Shown in pieces: positions 52,256 to 62,153 of a stretch of DNA of 64,000 nt. This stretch comes from Lachnospiraceae bacterium. Its GTDB lineage: Bacteria; Bacillota; Clostridia; Lachnospirales; Lachnospiraceae. Within the stretch, counting starts at the first letter, position 1. Each line of letters begins with the position of its first letter. Both the position numbers and the translations under genes were made by a program. Location of the stretch: assembly GCA_019421365.1 (NCBI GenBank), contig JAHZFJ010000008.1, positions 93,928-157,927 on the forward strand. The letters are read 5' to 3'. The notes under the pieces were generated by a model that saw only the letters and a list, made by a program, of their open reading frames with translations, was not told the DNA's origin and ran no database searches.

Positions 52256-54898
52256 ATGAAACAGCAAGAAACAAAAGTAATTAGCCGAGTTTTTAATTTT
52301 CAAAAAACTCAATGGAAAAAACACAAATCAATTTATATGCTGCTATTGGCGGTATTTCTTATCATAACACCTGCCCTTTCAATAAAGGCAGCGTCGTCAC
52401 TAAAATTGTATTATGATAAGAAAAATGTAACTTATACAGGTAAGCAAATTGTGTATAAGATTGATGGAAAACAAGTAAGTGAAAAAAAATACCCAGGAAT
52501 TATAATCGGTTCAACATCATTAGTATCTTATAAAGATGTGTTTGTAGATCCGAAGATTGGTATTACTTCCTCTTATTCTTCTAGTAAAGGTACACTCACT
52601 TTAAAGAAGGATTACACGACTATTGAGTTTACACTTGGAAGTACAACTGTCTATGTTGATGGAAAAAAACAAACGGTTTCTCAAGCCCCAAGAAAAGTAA
52701 CTTATAAATCAACAGGTGTTACTAAGATTCTTGTACCAGCAAGATTTGTTGCAGAAGCATTTGGTTATACGTATAGCTACAATAGTAGTACTGCATTAGC
52801 AACTATAACAAGTCCGAAAACAGCAGCACTTAATCTTTACGATTTTAATGAGAGTAAGTGGTTTACGTACCGTGGTGTGCTGGGAAAAGTAAAAGTTGAT
52901 GGCAAGAATGTTAGCATTACTACATTGCCAAGTATTTTACATGAGTCTACAACTATGATACAGGCGAAGAAAGTATTCGCATCTTCATCGATTGATGCAG
53001 AGTATACGTATAATAAAGAGGACAAAACAATAACTCTTGAAAAAGATGATATAACTCTTGTTATGACATTATATACCAAAGAGGCAACATTGAATGGTAA
53101 GAAAATAACATTACCACATGCACCTATGAAAATTAAGAATAAAGCGAATGGAAAAACTTATATTATGGTTCCAGCAAGTGCAGTGGCAGGATATCTAGGT
53201 TATGATTTTGTATGGGATAGTGCTACAAGTACATCTGTTATAACTAAAAAAGCTGAAGTAATCGAACCAGAGAATCCAATACCATCTGAAGATGAAAAAC
53301 AATATGTTAGTTTCCCGGTTTCAGATGCATATAAAACTGTATATGATGAATTAAAGAATGGTACTTATAAAACAGAAATCAATTCGAACTACACTACAAC
53401 AGCAGTTCTAGGAGATTTCACTAAAGATACGCAAGTATATGCGGATAGAGAAGTATTTCAGTTAAAAGCATATTCGACATTTAGTAAAGTACATTCATAT
53501 TATACAACGGATAACTCCTTAGTTATTGATGTAGAACAATCAACTGCTACAAACAATACTTACACATATAGTAATAGTATTATTAATAGCGCAACAGTAA
53601 CTTATAATGAGTCTTCTCAGTCAAGTAAATTAGTACTAACTACGAATGTAAAACAACCTAAGTATGAGATTAAATTATCTGATGATGCAATGACTTTAAC
53701 AGTAGTAGTTTACTATAATTATATTGAAAAATTAGATGTAAATTATGATTATTATACGGATTTAGCATCTATAGATATGTTATATCCTGCTACGATGAAT
53801 ATTACATCTGATAATACGAATATCTATATAGACTTACCTTATACAGTAAACAGTATCGGAAATCTTAACTATAACATTGATGATGGATATTGTGTAAAAG
53901 CAGTTTCTGCAATTAATAAAGATAATACAACAACAAGAATTACCTTAACTAAAACAAATAATAGTACCTATTATACATCACAAACAGGAAATAACATTTC
54001 TTTTGTGTTGGTATATCCGGATAGTGGTTCTAATGTGGATTTGAAAATCGGATTACCAAGTGGGGTATCTTACTCTCAGGTTACTACTGAGGATTTGTAC
54101 TTAAAGAATCAATTTAAAGTTATTATCCCAGGCGATTATGTAAGCTATTATAATGCAAATCCTGTTCAGAATTATTCAAGTATGATTAGTAAAACAGCAG
54201 TATCTCTAAGTAGTAGTGGTAACACAGAAATTCTTGTTACAACATTAAGTTTACAAGGATTCCGTTTATCACAAGGTGATAGCTTCGTAGGAGTTGAAAT
54301 AGGGGATCCTCAGGATATCTATGATAAAATTGTTGTTTTAGATCCAGGCCACGGTGGTTCAGATCCGGGAACTATTCATAATGGCGTACAAGAAAAGTCT
54401 ATTACTTATAATATTCTTTATAAATATGCCAAGGATTATTTTAATGGTAGCGACAGTACTGTAAAGGCATATTGGACGAGAACAAATGATTCATTTATTT
54501 CGTTAAGTGACCGTGCAGCATTTGCTAAAAAAGTAGGTGCTGATTTATTCATAAGTCTTCATATGAATTCAGCTACAGCTACTGCAAATGGTACAGAAAC
54601 GTACTATTCAACTGTTAATAATAAAACGCAAGCGAATGGGTTAAGCAGTGCCAAGTTAGCGTCAATATTCCAAAATGGAATTATAGATACTTTTGATTTT
54701 TATAATAGAAAGGTTAAAACAGCTAATTTTGCTGTTATTAAGAATAATACAGTACCTGCAATCTTAATTGAATTAGGTTTTATGTCTAATAGTTCGGATT
54801 TTGCTAAGTTAACTAATAGTAAAAATCAAAAAGAATATGCAGCTAGAATATATGAATTAACAGAAGAAGTATTTGACCAGTATCCTACTGGCAGATAA
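52256..54898 (+). CDS. Exported N-acetylmuramoyl-L-alanine amidase with stalk domains
   Basis: The 880-residue wall enzyme has a signal peptide (about 28-48, ending near SIKAASS). Two copper-amine-oxidase-N-like stalk repeats follow (about 50-182 and 195-330, each ending in a VPA..VA.xxGY strand). A middle beta-rich region (about 360-680) resembles an AMIN-type targeting domain. The amidase_3 catalytic domain lies at about 695-875, with VVLDPGHGGSDPG (zinc His), the Glu in QEKSITYNI, LHMNSA and PAILIELGFMSN (catalytic Glu). It cleaves the amide joining muramic acid and stem peptide. A second exported enzyme follows after 43 bp. Confidence 0.9.
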   Translation: MKQQETKVISRVFNFQKTQWKKHKSIYMLLLAVFLIITPALSIKAASSLKLYYDKKNVTYTGKQIVYKIDGKQVSEKKYPGIIIGSTSLVSYKDVFVDPKIGITSSYSSSKGTLTLKKDYTTIEFTLGSTTVYVDGKKQTVSQAPRKVTYKSTGVTKILVPARFVAEAFGYTYSYNSSTALATITSPKTAALNLYDFNESKWFTYRGVLGKVKVDGKNVSITTLPSILHESTTMIQAKKVFASSSIDAEYTYNKEDKTITLEKDDITLVMTLYTKEATLNGKKITLPHAPMKIKNKANGKTYIMVPASAVAGYLGYDFVWDSATSTSVITKKAEVIEPENPIPSEDEKQYVSFPVSDAYKTVYDELKNGTYKTEINSNYTTTAVLGDFTKDTQVYADREVFQLKAYSTFSKVHSYYTTDNSLVIDVEQSTATNNTYTYSNSIINSATVTYNESSQSSKLVLTTNVKQPKYEIKLSDDAMTLTVVVYYNYIEKLDVNYDYYTDLASIDMLYPATMNITSDNTNIYIDLPYTVNSIGNLNYNIDDGYCVKAVSAINKDNTTTRITLTKTNNSTYYTSQTGNNISFVLVYPDSGSNVDLKIGLPSGVSYSQVTTEDLYLKNQFKVIIPGDYVSYYNANPVQNYSSMISKTAVSLSSSGNTEILVTTLSLQGFRLSQGDSFVGVEIGDPQDIYDKIVVLDPGHGGSDPGTIHNGVQEKSITYNILYKYAKDYFNGSDSTVKAYWTRTNDSFISLSDRAAFAKKVGADLFISLHMNSATATANGTETYYSTVNNKTQANGLSSAKLASIFQNGIIDTFDFYNRKVKTANFAVIKNNTVPAILIELGFMSNSSDFAKLTNSKNQKEYAARIYELTEEVFDQYPTGR

Positions 54899-54941
54899 TC
54901 TTTGACATATAATCAATGAAATATAATATGGGAGGTATAGA

Positions 54942-56744
54942 ATGAGACAGAGAAAACAACCACGTTTTCAATTAGTACTATTAGCATTAGCGTTCGTATT
55001 CTGCATGTTTACTTCCCATGCAAACGTTGCAAGTGCTGCAAGTACTACAAAAGATACGAAGAAACCTACGATTACCTTAACGATTAAGGATACAACACCC
55101 ACTAATTCTACAGTTAAAGTTACTTTTAAAGCTACAGATGCTTCAGGAATTAAAAATGTAAAGTGGGCAAAGGGTGACCAAAAAACTTCTTATTTCACTA
55201 AGAACGGAACTACGGTTAAACTTAGTAAAAGTTCATGTACAGTTTCAATCAAAGAGAATGGAACATATACGTTCTATGCAATTGATAAGGCTGGTAACAC
55301 AAAAATCAAGAAATTAGAGATTAATATTATTGATAAAAAAGCACCAACAGTATCATTAAAATCATCTGTTATGAACCAAGCAGCTACAATTAAAGTATCA
55401 TCAAAAGATGATTCAGGAATTGCAAGCGTGCAATACATTAAAGGTAAAGTAACTGATGTAGCTTCTGAAAAGTGGACAACTAAAGCTAAAAATGTTTCTA
55501 ATCTTAAAAGCTTTACTGTTAAAACTGATAGAACTTATAGTGTTAAAGTAATCGATAAGGCAGGTAATGCTACGATAAAAACCATATCTGTAACATTAGA
55601 AATGCGAGCTATGTGGATTTCTTACCTTGAATTTAAAACGACAGGATATACAGAAGAACAATTCAAAGCTAAAATTGATGAGATGTTTGATAACAGTGTA
55701 GATTTAAATATGAATACAGTTATCGTTCAAGTAAGACCTTTCAGCGATGCTTTATATCCTTCAAAATACTTTCCATGGTCTAAGTATGTATCAGGTACTC
55801 AAGGAAAAGACCCTGGATATGATCCACTTAAATACATGGTTGATGCGGCACATGAACGAGGATTAGAATTCCATGCATGGATTAATCCTTACCGTGTAAC
55901 TCTTCAATCAGGAGATTACTCAGCATTATCAGAAGATAATCCTGCTAGAATGTGGTATGAAGATGATGATACAACTAAGAATCGTAATGTTTTATCATTC
56001 GATACGGATGGTGATAAAAAGCCGAACATCTATTATAATCCAGCTTCAACTGCTGCCCAGAATCTTATTGTAAACGGTGTAAAAGAAATCGTAGAAAATT
56101 ATGATGTAGATGGAATTCATTTTGATGATTATTTCTATCCTAACCTTGGTTCTAAATATCAGACTACATTCGATAATATAGAGTACAATGCGTATGTGTC
56201 TAAAACTATTGATAGTGGCAAAAAACCAAATACTATTGATGTATGGAGAAGAAATAACGTTAACACATTAGTTAAAAAGGTGTACGCTGCGATTAAAGAT
56301 ATTGATTCAAGTGTACAATTCGGTATAAGCCCAGCTGGTAATCCGGTTAATCTGTACCTTACACAAGGTAACTATGTAGATGTGGAGACATGGATGGCAT
56401 CTGACAAGTATATTGACTATATTTGTCCACAATTATATTGGTCCTTCGAGAATACGTATACAGACAAGAATACGGGATTCTCAGCAGCATATGATAAAGC
56501 GTTAGATTATTGGTTATCTTTACGTACAAGTTCAACAGTTAACATGTATGTAGGAATCCCAACATATCGTGCAGGATCAAGTGTTGAGGCTGAATGGAAA
56601 GAGAATGATGATGTATTACAACGTATGGTAGAATACGGACGTAGTACAGGAGAAGTTGATGGTTATTTCTTCTTCCGTTATGATTTCTTCTTTAAAGATG
56701 TAACACAAGCAGAGGTGGAGAATCTAATGAGTATATTAGACTAA
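54942..56744 (+). CDS. Exported family 10-like glycosyl hydrolase (GHL10/DUF187, YngK-like)
   Basis: The 600-residue protein has a signal peptide (1-33, LLALAFVFCMFTSHANVASA), two Ig-like repeats (about 40-125 and 130-220, both ending in a KAGN turn), and a TIM-barrel GHL10 domain from MRAMWISYLEFKTTG (about 221) to the end, with NTVIVQVRPFSDALYPS, FHAWINPYRV, DGIHFDDYFYP and GISPAGNP. Such enzymes are thought to act on cell-wall or related glycans. It follows the amidase with GGGAGG before ATG, so the two are probably co-expressed. Confidence 0.9.
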   Translation: MRQRKQPRFQLVLLALAFVFCMFTSHANVASAASTTKDTKKPTITLTIKDTTPTNSTVKVTFKATDASGIKNVKWAKGDQKTSYFTKNGTTVKLSKSSCTVSIKENGTYTFYAIDKAGNTKIKKLEINIIDKKAPTVSLKSSVMNQAATIKVSSKDDSGIASVQYIKGKVTDVASEKWTTKAKNVSNLKSFTVKTDRTYSVKVIDKAGNATIKTISVTLEMRAMWISYLEFKTTGYTEEQFKAKIDEMFDNSVDLNMNTVIVQVRPFSDALYPSKYFPWSKYVSGTQGKDPGYDPLKYMVDAAHERGLEFHAWINPYRVTLQSGDYSALSEDNPARMWYEDDDTTKNRNVLSFDTDGDKKPNIYYNPASTAAQNLIVNGVKEIVENYDVDGIHFDDYFYPNLGSKYQTTFDNIEYNAYVSKTIDSGKKPNTIDVWRRNNVNTLVKKVYAAIKDIDSSVQFGISPAGNPVNLYLTQGNYVDVETWMASDKYIDYICPQLYWSFENTYTDKNTGFSAAYDKALDYWLSLRTSSTVNMYVGIPTYRAGSSVEAEWKENDDVLQRMVEYGRSTGEVDGYFFFRYDFFFKDVTQAEVENLMSILD

Positions 56745-56772
56745 GCTCTTCGATAATATAATAATAAAGAAT

Positions 56773-56814
56773 TAACAGAACCGACAGCTATATTTTAGCC
56801 TGTCGGTTCTGTTA
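56773..56814 (+). terminator. Terminator hairpin after the GHL10 gene
   Basis: TAACAGAACCGACAG at 56773-56787 pairs with CTGTCGGTTCTGTTA at 56800-56814, extended inward by CTA/TAG. The T tract is missing (GATTAAG follows), but a second hairpin comes next. Confidence 0.7.
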
Positions 56815-56824
56815 GATTAAGTGT

Positions 56825-56867
56825 AAAAATCCTAACATTTTCAACGATAGAAAATGTTGGGATTTTA
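56825..56867. terminator. Bidirectional terminator before the DUF4914 gene end
   Basis: AAAAATCCTAACATTTTC at 56825-56842 pairs with GAAAATGTTGGGATTTT at 56850-56866, with one wobble, and has A and T tracts at its ends. It probably serves the minus-strand DUF4914 gene as well as the plus-strand transcript. Confidence 0.75.
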
Positions 56868-56890
56868 TGTTTATGTCAATCTATTTTATT

Positions 56891-58768
56891 TTAGTAAAGT
56901 CCTAATGGAGTGATTTTGCAGTAATCTTCAACTGTACCACCATTTTTGAAACATTGGATGATTTCTTTTCCTAATGGATCTAAGTCTGGAGTATCAAACT
57001 TTTCAATTTCACGAGCAAAGAAGTCTGTAAGGATAGCAGCACCCTTATCGTAACCTTCAGTACCAAGTAAAGCTTGTTTTTCACAGCGAAGGAATTTAGA
57101 GCGAATGTATTGTCCGTCTACTTTCATTTCTTTTAATGCATATCCTAGTAATGGACAACGTGATTCTACTAAACGATCCATCTTGAAGTTAACGCCACCT
57201 CGACGTGCAAGGTACTCAACAACAATGTTTTCTGGAGCAAATCCTACTTCATATACACCGATGTGCTGATTAGGAACTAAGATATATTTAGTATTTGGTG
57301 AAGACATAATTTGATCTAATAAAAGGTTTGCTTGTTTTACACGCTCACCAGTAGCGAATGGCCAATATGAACCAACACCTTCACTAACCATACCTTTAGA
57401 ACTAACAATACTTGGGTTATTATGTCCACGTGGTGAAACAAGTCTCCATAACCAAGCAAGAGCAGGTGGGATAATGTGTAACATACCCATAATACCGTAG
57501 TTTGGATTCTCTGCAGTTGAAGGTGGCATACGAACACCAAAGCTTCTTACAGAAACCTCAACAGGTTCTTGCACGATGTTTTTGATATATTTTCTTGGAA
57601 TGATTACACGAGGGTTAGGACAAGGTTTGCCGTCCGAATCTAGTGTATGGTCCCAAAGAAGACAAGTAGAACCAGGAACCCCTTGAAGGTTGAAGAAGAT
57701 TAGTGGTTCATCTGAATGAATTGATATTTTCTCGTGTTCAGGACTACTACCGTATTCAGTGATACCATCAACACGTAAGAACCAGCCGTCTTCACCGTCA
57801 GTTAAGCAAAGTTTTCCGCTTTGATTTTGGAAGGCTGGATGGCAAATAGCCATATCATCTGTTACTGGTTTGATTGTACAGGTATCACCCATTGTGATGT
57901 AGTTCTCTTCACCAGAGATTGTATGTGTTCCTACAAGGACACGTCCATCTTTTGATTTCTTAATCTCTTCAAGTAATTCACTCTTACCACCACCAGAAGC
58001 ACCTTCATGCATGATAACTACTTCGTTTTCATATGGAGTAACTACTTTAGCACATGATGCGTGTGCTGTAACCCAGCCTTCGCTTTCTCCGATGTCAAGT
58101 AATACACTATAAACACCTTTTTTAGCTGATGGGCCTGGATATAGGTTATAAGAGAAGATTTCGTGGCAATCATCTAAACGATTGTGAACACAAACTTGTT
58201 TTCCTTTAAAGTGTGTATGACGGAAAGGTGGAGCCACATAGATAACAGCACGTGGACGGAATCCTTCTGATTCTTCAGCATTGATAAATCCTTGTAATAA
58301 TGCAACACCATAAGCGAAGAAAGCAGCATTTAAAGGGCAAACTAATAAAGAACCATATCCATGAAGATTTCCACCTGCATTGAATGGAATAACAATAAGT
58401 TCTTGTGTTTTTAACCATTCAAAAGTTTCGTTACGTACAGAATCAAATTCTGTTCCATAAACATCTTTATATTTAGGTTTATCCGTTGGTTTTTGATCAG
58501 CGATAACCATACAGTTTGGATCACGACGACGCATATAGTCTTCAACGTAGTTAACAACAGCACCGTTTTTACAACGAACAACATCTGCTTCTTTAATTTC
58601 ACCTTCTCCTGGTATTGTGTAGATAACATCATGCACCATTGTTTCCTCTGATCCATAAACCAGTTTATAAAGCTCAGCCTTAGTAGTAGGTGTATGTACA
58701 CCAGCACAGTTTGATAATAAATCTTGTAACTCATTAGAAAAATCGAATTTTTGTAATAATTGGTTCAT
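56891..58768 (-). CDS. DUF4914 family protein with PEP-carboxykinase-like P-loop
   Basis: The 625-residue protein matches what I recall of the DUF4914 family, which has no established role. The clear motif is IMHEGASGGGKSELLEEI (252-269), a nucleotide loop like that of PEP carboxykinase and HPr kinase. YVAPPFRHTHFKGKQVC and LIFFNLQGVPGSTCLLWDH are further conserved-looking blocks that could hold metal or nucleotide. It has no signal peptide. ATG at 58768 has AAGGAGG before it. It stands alone on the minus strand with a very long 5' region. A kinase- or carboxykinase-like reaction is inference only. Confidence 0.7.
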   Translation of the reverse strand: MNQLLQKFDFSNELQDLLSNCAGVHTPTTKAELYKLVYGSEETMVHDVIYTIPGEGEIKEADVVRCKNGAVVNYVEDYMRRRDPNCMVIADQKPTDKPKYKDVYGTEFDSVRNETFEWLKTQELIVIPFNAGGNLHGYGSLLVCPLNAAFFAYGVALLQGFINAEESEGFRPRAVIYVAPPFRHTHFKGKQVCVHNRLDDCHEIFSYNLYPGPSAKKGVYSVLLDIGESEGWVTAHASCAKVVTPYENEVVIMHEGASGGGKSELLEEIKKSKDGRVLVGTHTISGEENYITMGDTCTIKPVTDDMAICHPAFQNQSGKLCLTDGEDGWFLRVDGITEYGSSPEHEKISIHSDEPLIFFNLQGVPGSTCLLWDHTLDSDGKPCPNPRVIIPRKYIKNIVQEPVEVSVRSFGVRMPPSTAENPNYGIMGMLHIIPPALAWLWRLVSPRGHNNPSIVSSKGMVSEGVGSYWPFATGERVKQANLLLDQIMSSPNTKYILVPNQHIGVYEVGFAPENIVVEYLARRGGVNFKMDRLVESRCPLLGYALKEMKVDGQYIRSKFLRCEKQALLGTEGYDKGAAILTDFFAREIEKFDTPDLDPLGKEIIQCFKNGGTVEDYCKITPLGLY

Positions 58769-59461
58769 ATGAATCCTCCTTGTATTACGTTTAGTAATTG
58801 TTAAGCTATTTTCTAATGCACGCTTGAGTTAGCGAATATGCCCCCGATTTTATTCGTTGTGCAAGAAAATGTTGTGATAACGATTCATTGCAGTTTCTTC
58901 CTTTGTGTTAAATGCCGCCATGAATTATTTTTGCATTGCACACCTTAATTTTGCTGAATAATGCACGAATAAGGTGTTATATGTTGAATCGTCAAATGTA
59001 TGATAGTATATTTTAATATTAAGTTTGTCACAAAATGAAATTACGTAGAGATAAAAATTCATTTCGCTTGAGGGTGAATACTATACTTAATAAAATATAC
59101 ATGGTAAATACAAGAAAGTCAAGCGGAATTAAATTCCTTGTAAATATAATGCTGCAAGTTTGGGTAGAATAACTTGCATAAATTCAACATAAAGGGTACT
59201 TAAATGACGGAATTCACAAATTATTGTTATTAAACTGCAAGTGGGGTTATTATGTTAGTCAGAACACATGTTCTTTTTGCGTGATTTTATAGATATAAAT
59301 ATATTTTAACATGAAAATAGAAAGAATTAAATAGAATTCAGTATTAATTTGGTAATTATATTAAGTATTGGTAAAAAATTATTAATAAAAGAGAGTATAG
59401 AATAAAAATAATAGAGATGTTTGTGTAGAATAATATTGGTATAGTTTTATTAAAGAACGTC
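58769..59461. other. Gene-free region between the DUF4914 gene and the acyltransferase
   Basis: No reading frame with a ribosome site is seen on either strand. A plus-strand promoter-like pair (TTGAAT at 58984-58989, 17-bp spacer, TATATT at 59007-59012) faces a stretch with hairpins: AAATGAA / TTCATTT (59033-59064), TTCGCTTGA with TCAAGCGGA (59063-59071 with 59119-59127), and GCAAGTT / AACTTGC near 59155-59178. No T-run terminator follows. It may hold a small RNA or regulator sites of the DUF4914 gene. Confidence 0.4.
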
Positions 59462-59490
59462 TTGACACTTGTGTATAATTGCATAATAAT
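59462..59490 (+). promoter_or_regulatory. Promoter of the acyltransferase gene
   Basis: TTGACA at 59462-59467, a 17-bp spacer and AATAAT at 59485-59490. The leader runs about 145 bases to the start codon. Confidence 0.6.
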
Positions 59491-59642
59491 GGAATACATA
59501 CAGCGTATTTTATGTCACCATTGTTTCCTAATATAAGTGTATTTGTAAAAGCAAAAAACGAATCAAAAATTCATGTTTATCATGAGAAACTAATTTGAGA
59601 AGAAAATGAAGAAAAAATTCTAGATTTAGGTGAGGATCAAAG

Positions 59643-60464
59643 ATGAAGATTGTTTTAGATATGTGTGAAAAAATTGGTTTGCAACAAGAAATCATTGATA
59701 AGGTGATAGCATTTGATAGTACTTTTGAGTATGATAATGTCAAGGATGAGTTGGAGCGGTTATTAACGTTTGAAACATCGCAAGAAGCATTGATAAGACT
59801 TAAGGAGAAGTTAGGAGAAGATCAAGGTGGTATTAAGATTTTAACATGCATGGTCAGATGTTTAGAAAGTACATATGAACAATATAGTAAATTAGGCATA
59901 CTAGAACAAGTGTTCCTTAATACTATGAAATGTTTTCCGCGATTTATAGAAGAACATAAAGTTAGTTATGAAACATATGGTTTTGACAGGGATTGGTGGA
60001 CTACAAGGCAGATTGGAATGCAATTATTCCGAATCGGAGAATTGGAATACGAATTAACAACTGAGTCTGATGAAAAGGTGATTAGCGTACATATTCCATC
60101 GAATGCAAGACTTACAATTATTAATTGTAGAAAATCCTATGTAGATAGCCAAAAATTCATAAGGACATACTATCCAGAGTATAAAGAAAGTAGATACATC
60201 TGTCATTCTTGGCTACTTTCACCTGCACTTAAAGAATTATTACCATCAACTTCTAATATTATTGTTTTCCAAGAAGCTTTTGAAGTATCGGACTGGTATA
60301 AAGAAGAAGACGATTTTATAGAATGGGTTTATAAGAAGAAGTTTAATAATTATAAAGAGTTACCTGAAGATACAAGCTTACAAAGAAATATGAAGAAGCA
60401 TCTTTTAGCTGGAGGATTAGTTGGGACTGCTCTTGGCCAGTTACGAGAGAATCCATGGTACTAA
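59643..60464 (+). CDS. GNAT-like acyltransferase domain protein (DUF5596-type)
   Basis: The 273-residue protein matches clostridial proteins annotated as acyltransferase-domain proteins: an N-terminal helical domain (about 1-125) and a GNAT-like C-terminal domain (about 130-255, RQIGMQLFRIGELEYEL, SVHIPSNARLT, CHSWLLSPALKELLP). The conserved-looking blocks are visible, but I cannot point to a catalytic residue with confidence. Substrate unknown. GAGG lies upstream of ATG. Confidence 0.7.
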   Translation: MKIVLDMCEKIGLQQEIIDKVIAFDSTFEYDNVKDELERLLTFETSQEALIRLKEKLGEDQGGIKILTCMVRCLESTYEQYSKLGILEQVFLNTMKCFPRFIEEHKVSYETYGFDRDWWTTRQIGMQLFRIGELEYELTTESDEKVISVHIPSNARLTIINCRKSYVDSQKFIRTYYPEYKESRYICHSWLLSPALKELLPSTSNIIVFQEAFEVSDWYKEEDDFIEWVYKKKFNNYKELPEDTSLQRNMKKHLLAGGLVGTALGQLRENPWY

Positions 60465-60562
60465 AAATAAAATAACAATGAACGAAATATGTCGTTACAG
60501 ACGTATTAATCCAGAAGCTAATGTTAATTAAAAATATAAATAAATCAAAAGGAGAGATACAG

Positions 60563-61735
60563 ATGAGTTTATCGCAAATGAATGAAATATTAAAAAAAGC
60601 TGTGGAAGATGGAGAAATAGCAGGAGGTAATTTTCTGTGTTTGAAAGATGGAATTCGACAAAGTTATTTTGAATATGGATATGCAGATAAAGAGAGTGGA
60701 GTACCAATCAGGAAAGATACAATATTCCGTCTGTATTCTATGTCTAAACCGGTTACAAGTGCAGCCGTAATGCTTTTGGTAGAGAGAGGACTAATTGATT
60801 TATTAGATCCTGTTGAACAATATCTAGAAGGATTCAAAAATCAAAAGTATTATGAAGGAACGACACTAAAAGATGTGAAACGTAAAATGACAATAAAGGA
60901 TTTGTTATTCATGACAGCTGGTCTTTCCTATCCAAGTGAGAATAGCTTAACAGAGAAAGAAACAGGCAAACTTTTTGATAAATTAATTGATGGCTTAGAA
61001 GAAGGAAGTCCTTATGAAAATTTAGGAACGGTAGAGGCCATGAATGAATTAGGCAAAATACCGCTTATGTTCTCGCCTGGTGATAAATGGTTGTATAGTT
61101 CTTGTGCAGACGTATTAGGTGCCATTGTAGAAGTAGTAACGAAAGTGCCATTTTCTGAGTTCTTGCAAAAGAATATCTTTACACCATTAGGTATGAAGGA
61201 TACGGGATTTTATGTACCAGCAGAGAAACAAGAAAGACTGGCATCGACCTATGAGGTAACGGATAATGGGCTTGAAAAATATGAGGGGCATAACTTAGGT
61301 ATTCAAAATAGAATGCTACGTAAACCTACATTCGAATCAGGGGGTGCGGGTTTAGCTTCAACCATAGAGGATTATGGTAGATTTGCAACAATGTTATTGA
61401 ATAAAGGTGTTTATAATGATAGAAGAATATTATCAGAGAAAACAGTTGAATATATGACAACTAGCCATCTTAACCCAAAGCAAGAACAAATCTTTGATTT
61501 ATGTGAAGATCTTGCAGGATATAGTTATGGTAATCTCATGAGAATACTTACGAAACCAGAACTTTGCCATCATCTCGGTACGAAAGGAGAATATGGTTGG
61601 GATGGCTGGTTAGGAGCGTTCTTCGTGAACTCGCCAAAAGATAATCTAACCTTCTTATTAATGTATCAGAAGACAAATTCAGGTACAACTCCATTAACAA
61701 GAAAGTTATTGAATGCGTTACGTGCTGCATTTTAG
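60563..61735 (+). CDS. Serine hydrolase of the beta-lactamase class C / esterase family
   Basis: The 390-residue protein has the SxxK nucleophile motif Ser59-Lys62 in YSMSKPVTS, the tyrosine motif in WLYSSCADVLGAIVE (normally YSNxGY), and a C-terminal HLGTKGEYGWDG triad-like block. There is no signal peptide, so it is probably a cytoplasmic esterase or peptidase, not a true beta-lactamase. ATG at 60563 has AAAGGAG in front; the frame from 60521 is longer but lacks a site. A 70-residue gene follows after 20 bp. Confidence 0.85.
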   Translation: MSLSQMNEILKKAVEDGEIAGGNFLCLKDGIRQSYFEYGYADKESGVPIRKDTIFRLYSMSKPVTSAAVMLLVERGLIDLLDPVEQYLEGFKNQKYYEGTTLKDVKRKMTIKDLLFMTAGLSYPSENSLTEKETGKLFDKLIDGLEEGSPYENLGTVEAMNELGKIPLMFSPGDKWLYSSCADVLGAIVEVVTKVPFSEFLQKNIFTPLGMKDTGFYVPAEKQERLASTYEVTDNGLEKYEGHNLGIQNRMLRKPTFESGGAGLASTIEDYGRFATMLLNKGVYNDRRILSEKTVEYMTTSHLNPKQEQIFDLCEDLAGYSYGNLMRILTKPELCHHLGTKGEYGWDGWLGAFFVNSPKDNLTFLLMYQKTNSGTTPLTRKLLNALRAAF

Positions 61736-61755
61736 CTTATAAGGAGTGGTGTTTA

Positions 61756-61968
61756 ATGACCGAATATGAATTTGAACAAATTAAAATTCGCACAGTTGTC
61801 TCTAATCGATCTAACTCACAAGAAATGTTCGAAATATTCGATTTGGATGTATTCGGTAGAGATTCAAAAGTTCATATGGGTATACAATTAAATGTTGATA
61901 ATCCTAGATATATGAGACTTGATACTGCTAATTGTAAGTTTTGGGATATAGTAGGGAGAATGGTTTAG
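61756..61968 (+). CDS. Hypothetical small protein (70 residues)
   Basis: The frame has AAGGAG 10 bases before ATG and follows the serine hydrolase by 20 bp, so it is likely co-transcribed. The product (MTEYEFEQIKIRTVVSNRS at the start, WDIVGRMV at the end) is soluble and moderately charged. It has no signal peptide, membrane segment or motif I recognise. Conservation would have to decide whether it is real; the ribosome site favours it. Confidence 0.55.
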   Translation: MTEYEFEQIKIRTVVSNRSNSQEMFEIFDLDVFGRDSKVHMGIQLNVDNPRYMRLDTANCKFWDIVGRMV

Positions 61969-62002
61969 ATCGTTTGGAAATTCATAGTTTAGCATAAAAA
62001 GA

Positions 62003-62031
62003 TTGAAATTAGTCGAAAATAATGTTATGCT
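62003..62031 (+). promoter_or_regulatory. Promoter of the ABC-F gene
   Basis: TTGAAA at 62003-62008, a 17-bp spacer and TATGCT at 62026-62031, with a predicted start near 62038. Confidence 0.6.
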
Positions 62032-62104
62032 ACAAATGAACAATTGAAATAATTTTTAATTCTAATAATAAATTGTAAAATTACAATTGGTAATACTATA
62101 TAGA

Positions 62105-62132
62105 AGAGCTTATTTTTATAGGCTCTTTTTTA
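62105..62132 (+). terminator. Attenuator-like terminator in the ABC-F leader
   Basis: AGAGCTTAT at 62105-62113 pairs with ATAGGCTCT at 62118-62126 (one wobble, 4-base loop), followed by TTTTTTATT. It ends only about 20 bases before the ABC-F start codon and about 70 bases after the promoter start. Another hairpin, AATTGTAA / TTACAATT, lies upstream near 62073-62091. This layout is typical of antibiotic-sensing leaders of ABC-F genes. Confidence 0.65.
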
Positions 62133-62153
62133 TTGATAAAGAAAGGTAATACT

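Noticed and set aside
60563..61735. True beta-lactamase resistance gene
   Set aside because: The SxxK fold is present, but there is no signal peptide and the YxN motif is YSS, so a cytoplasmic esterase or peptidase is more likely.
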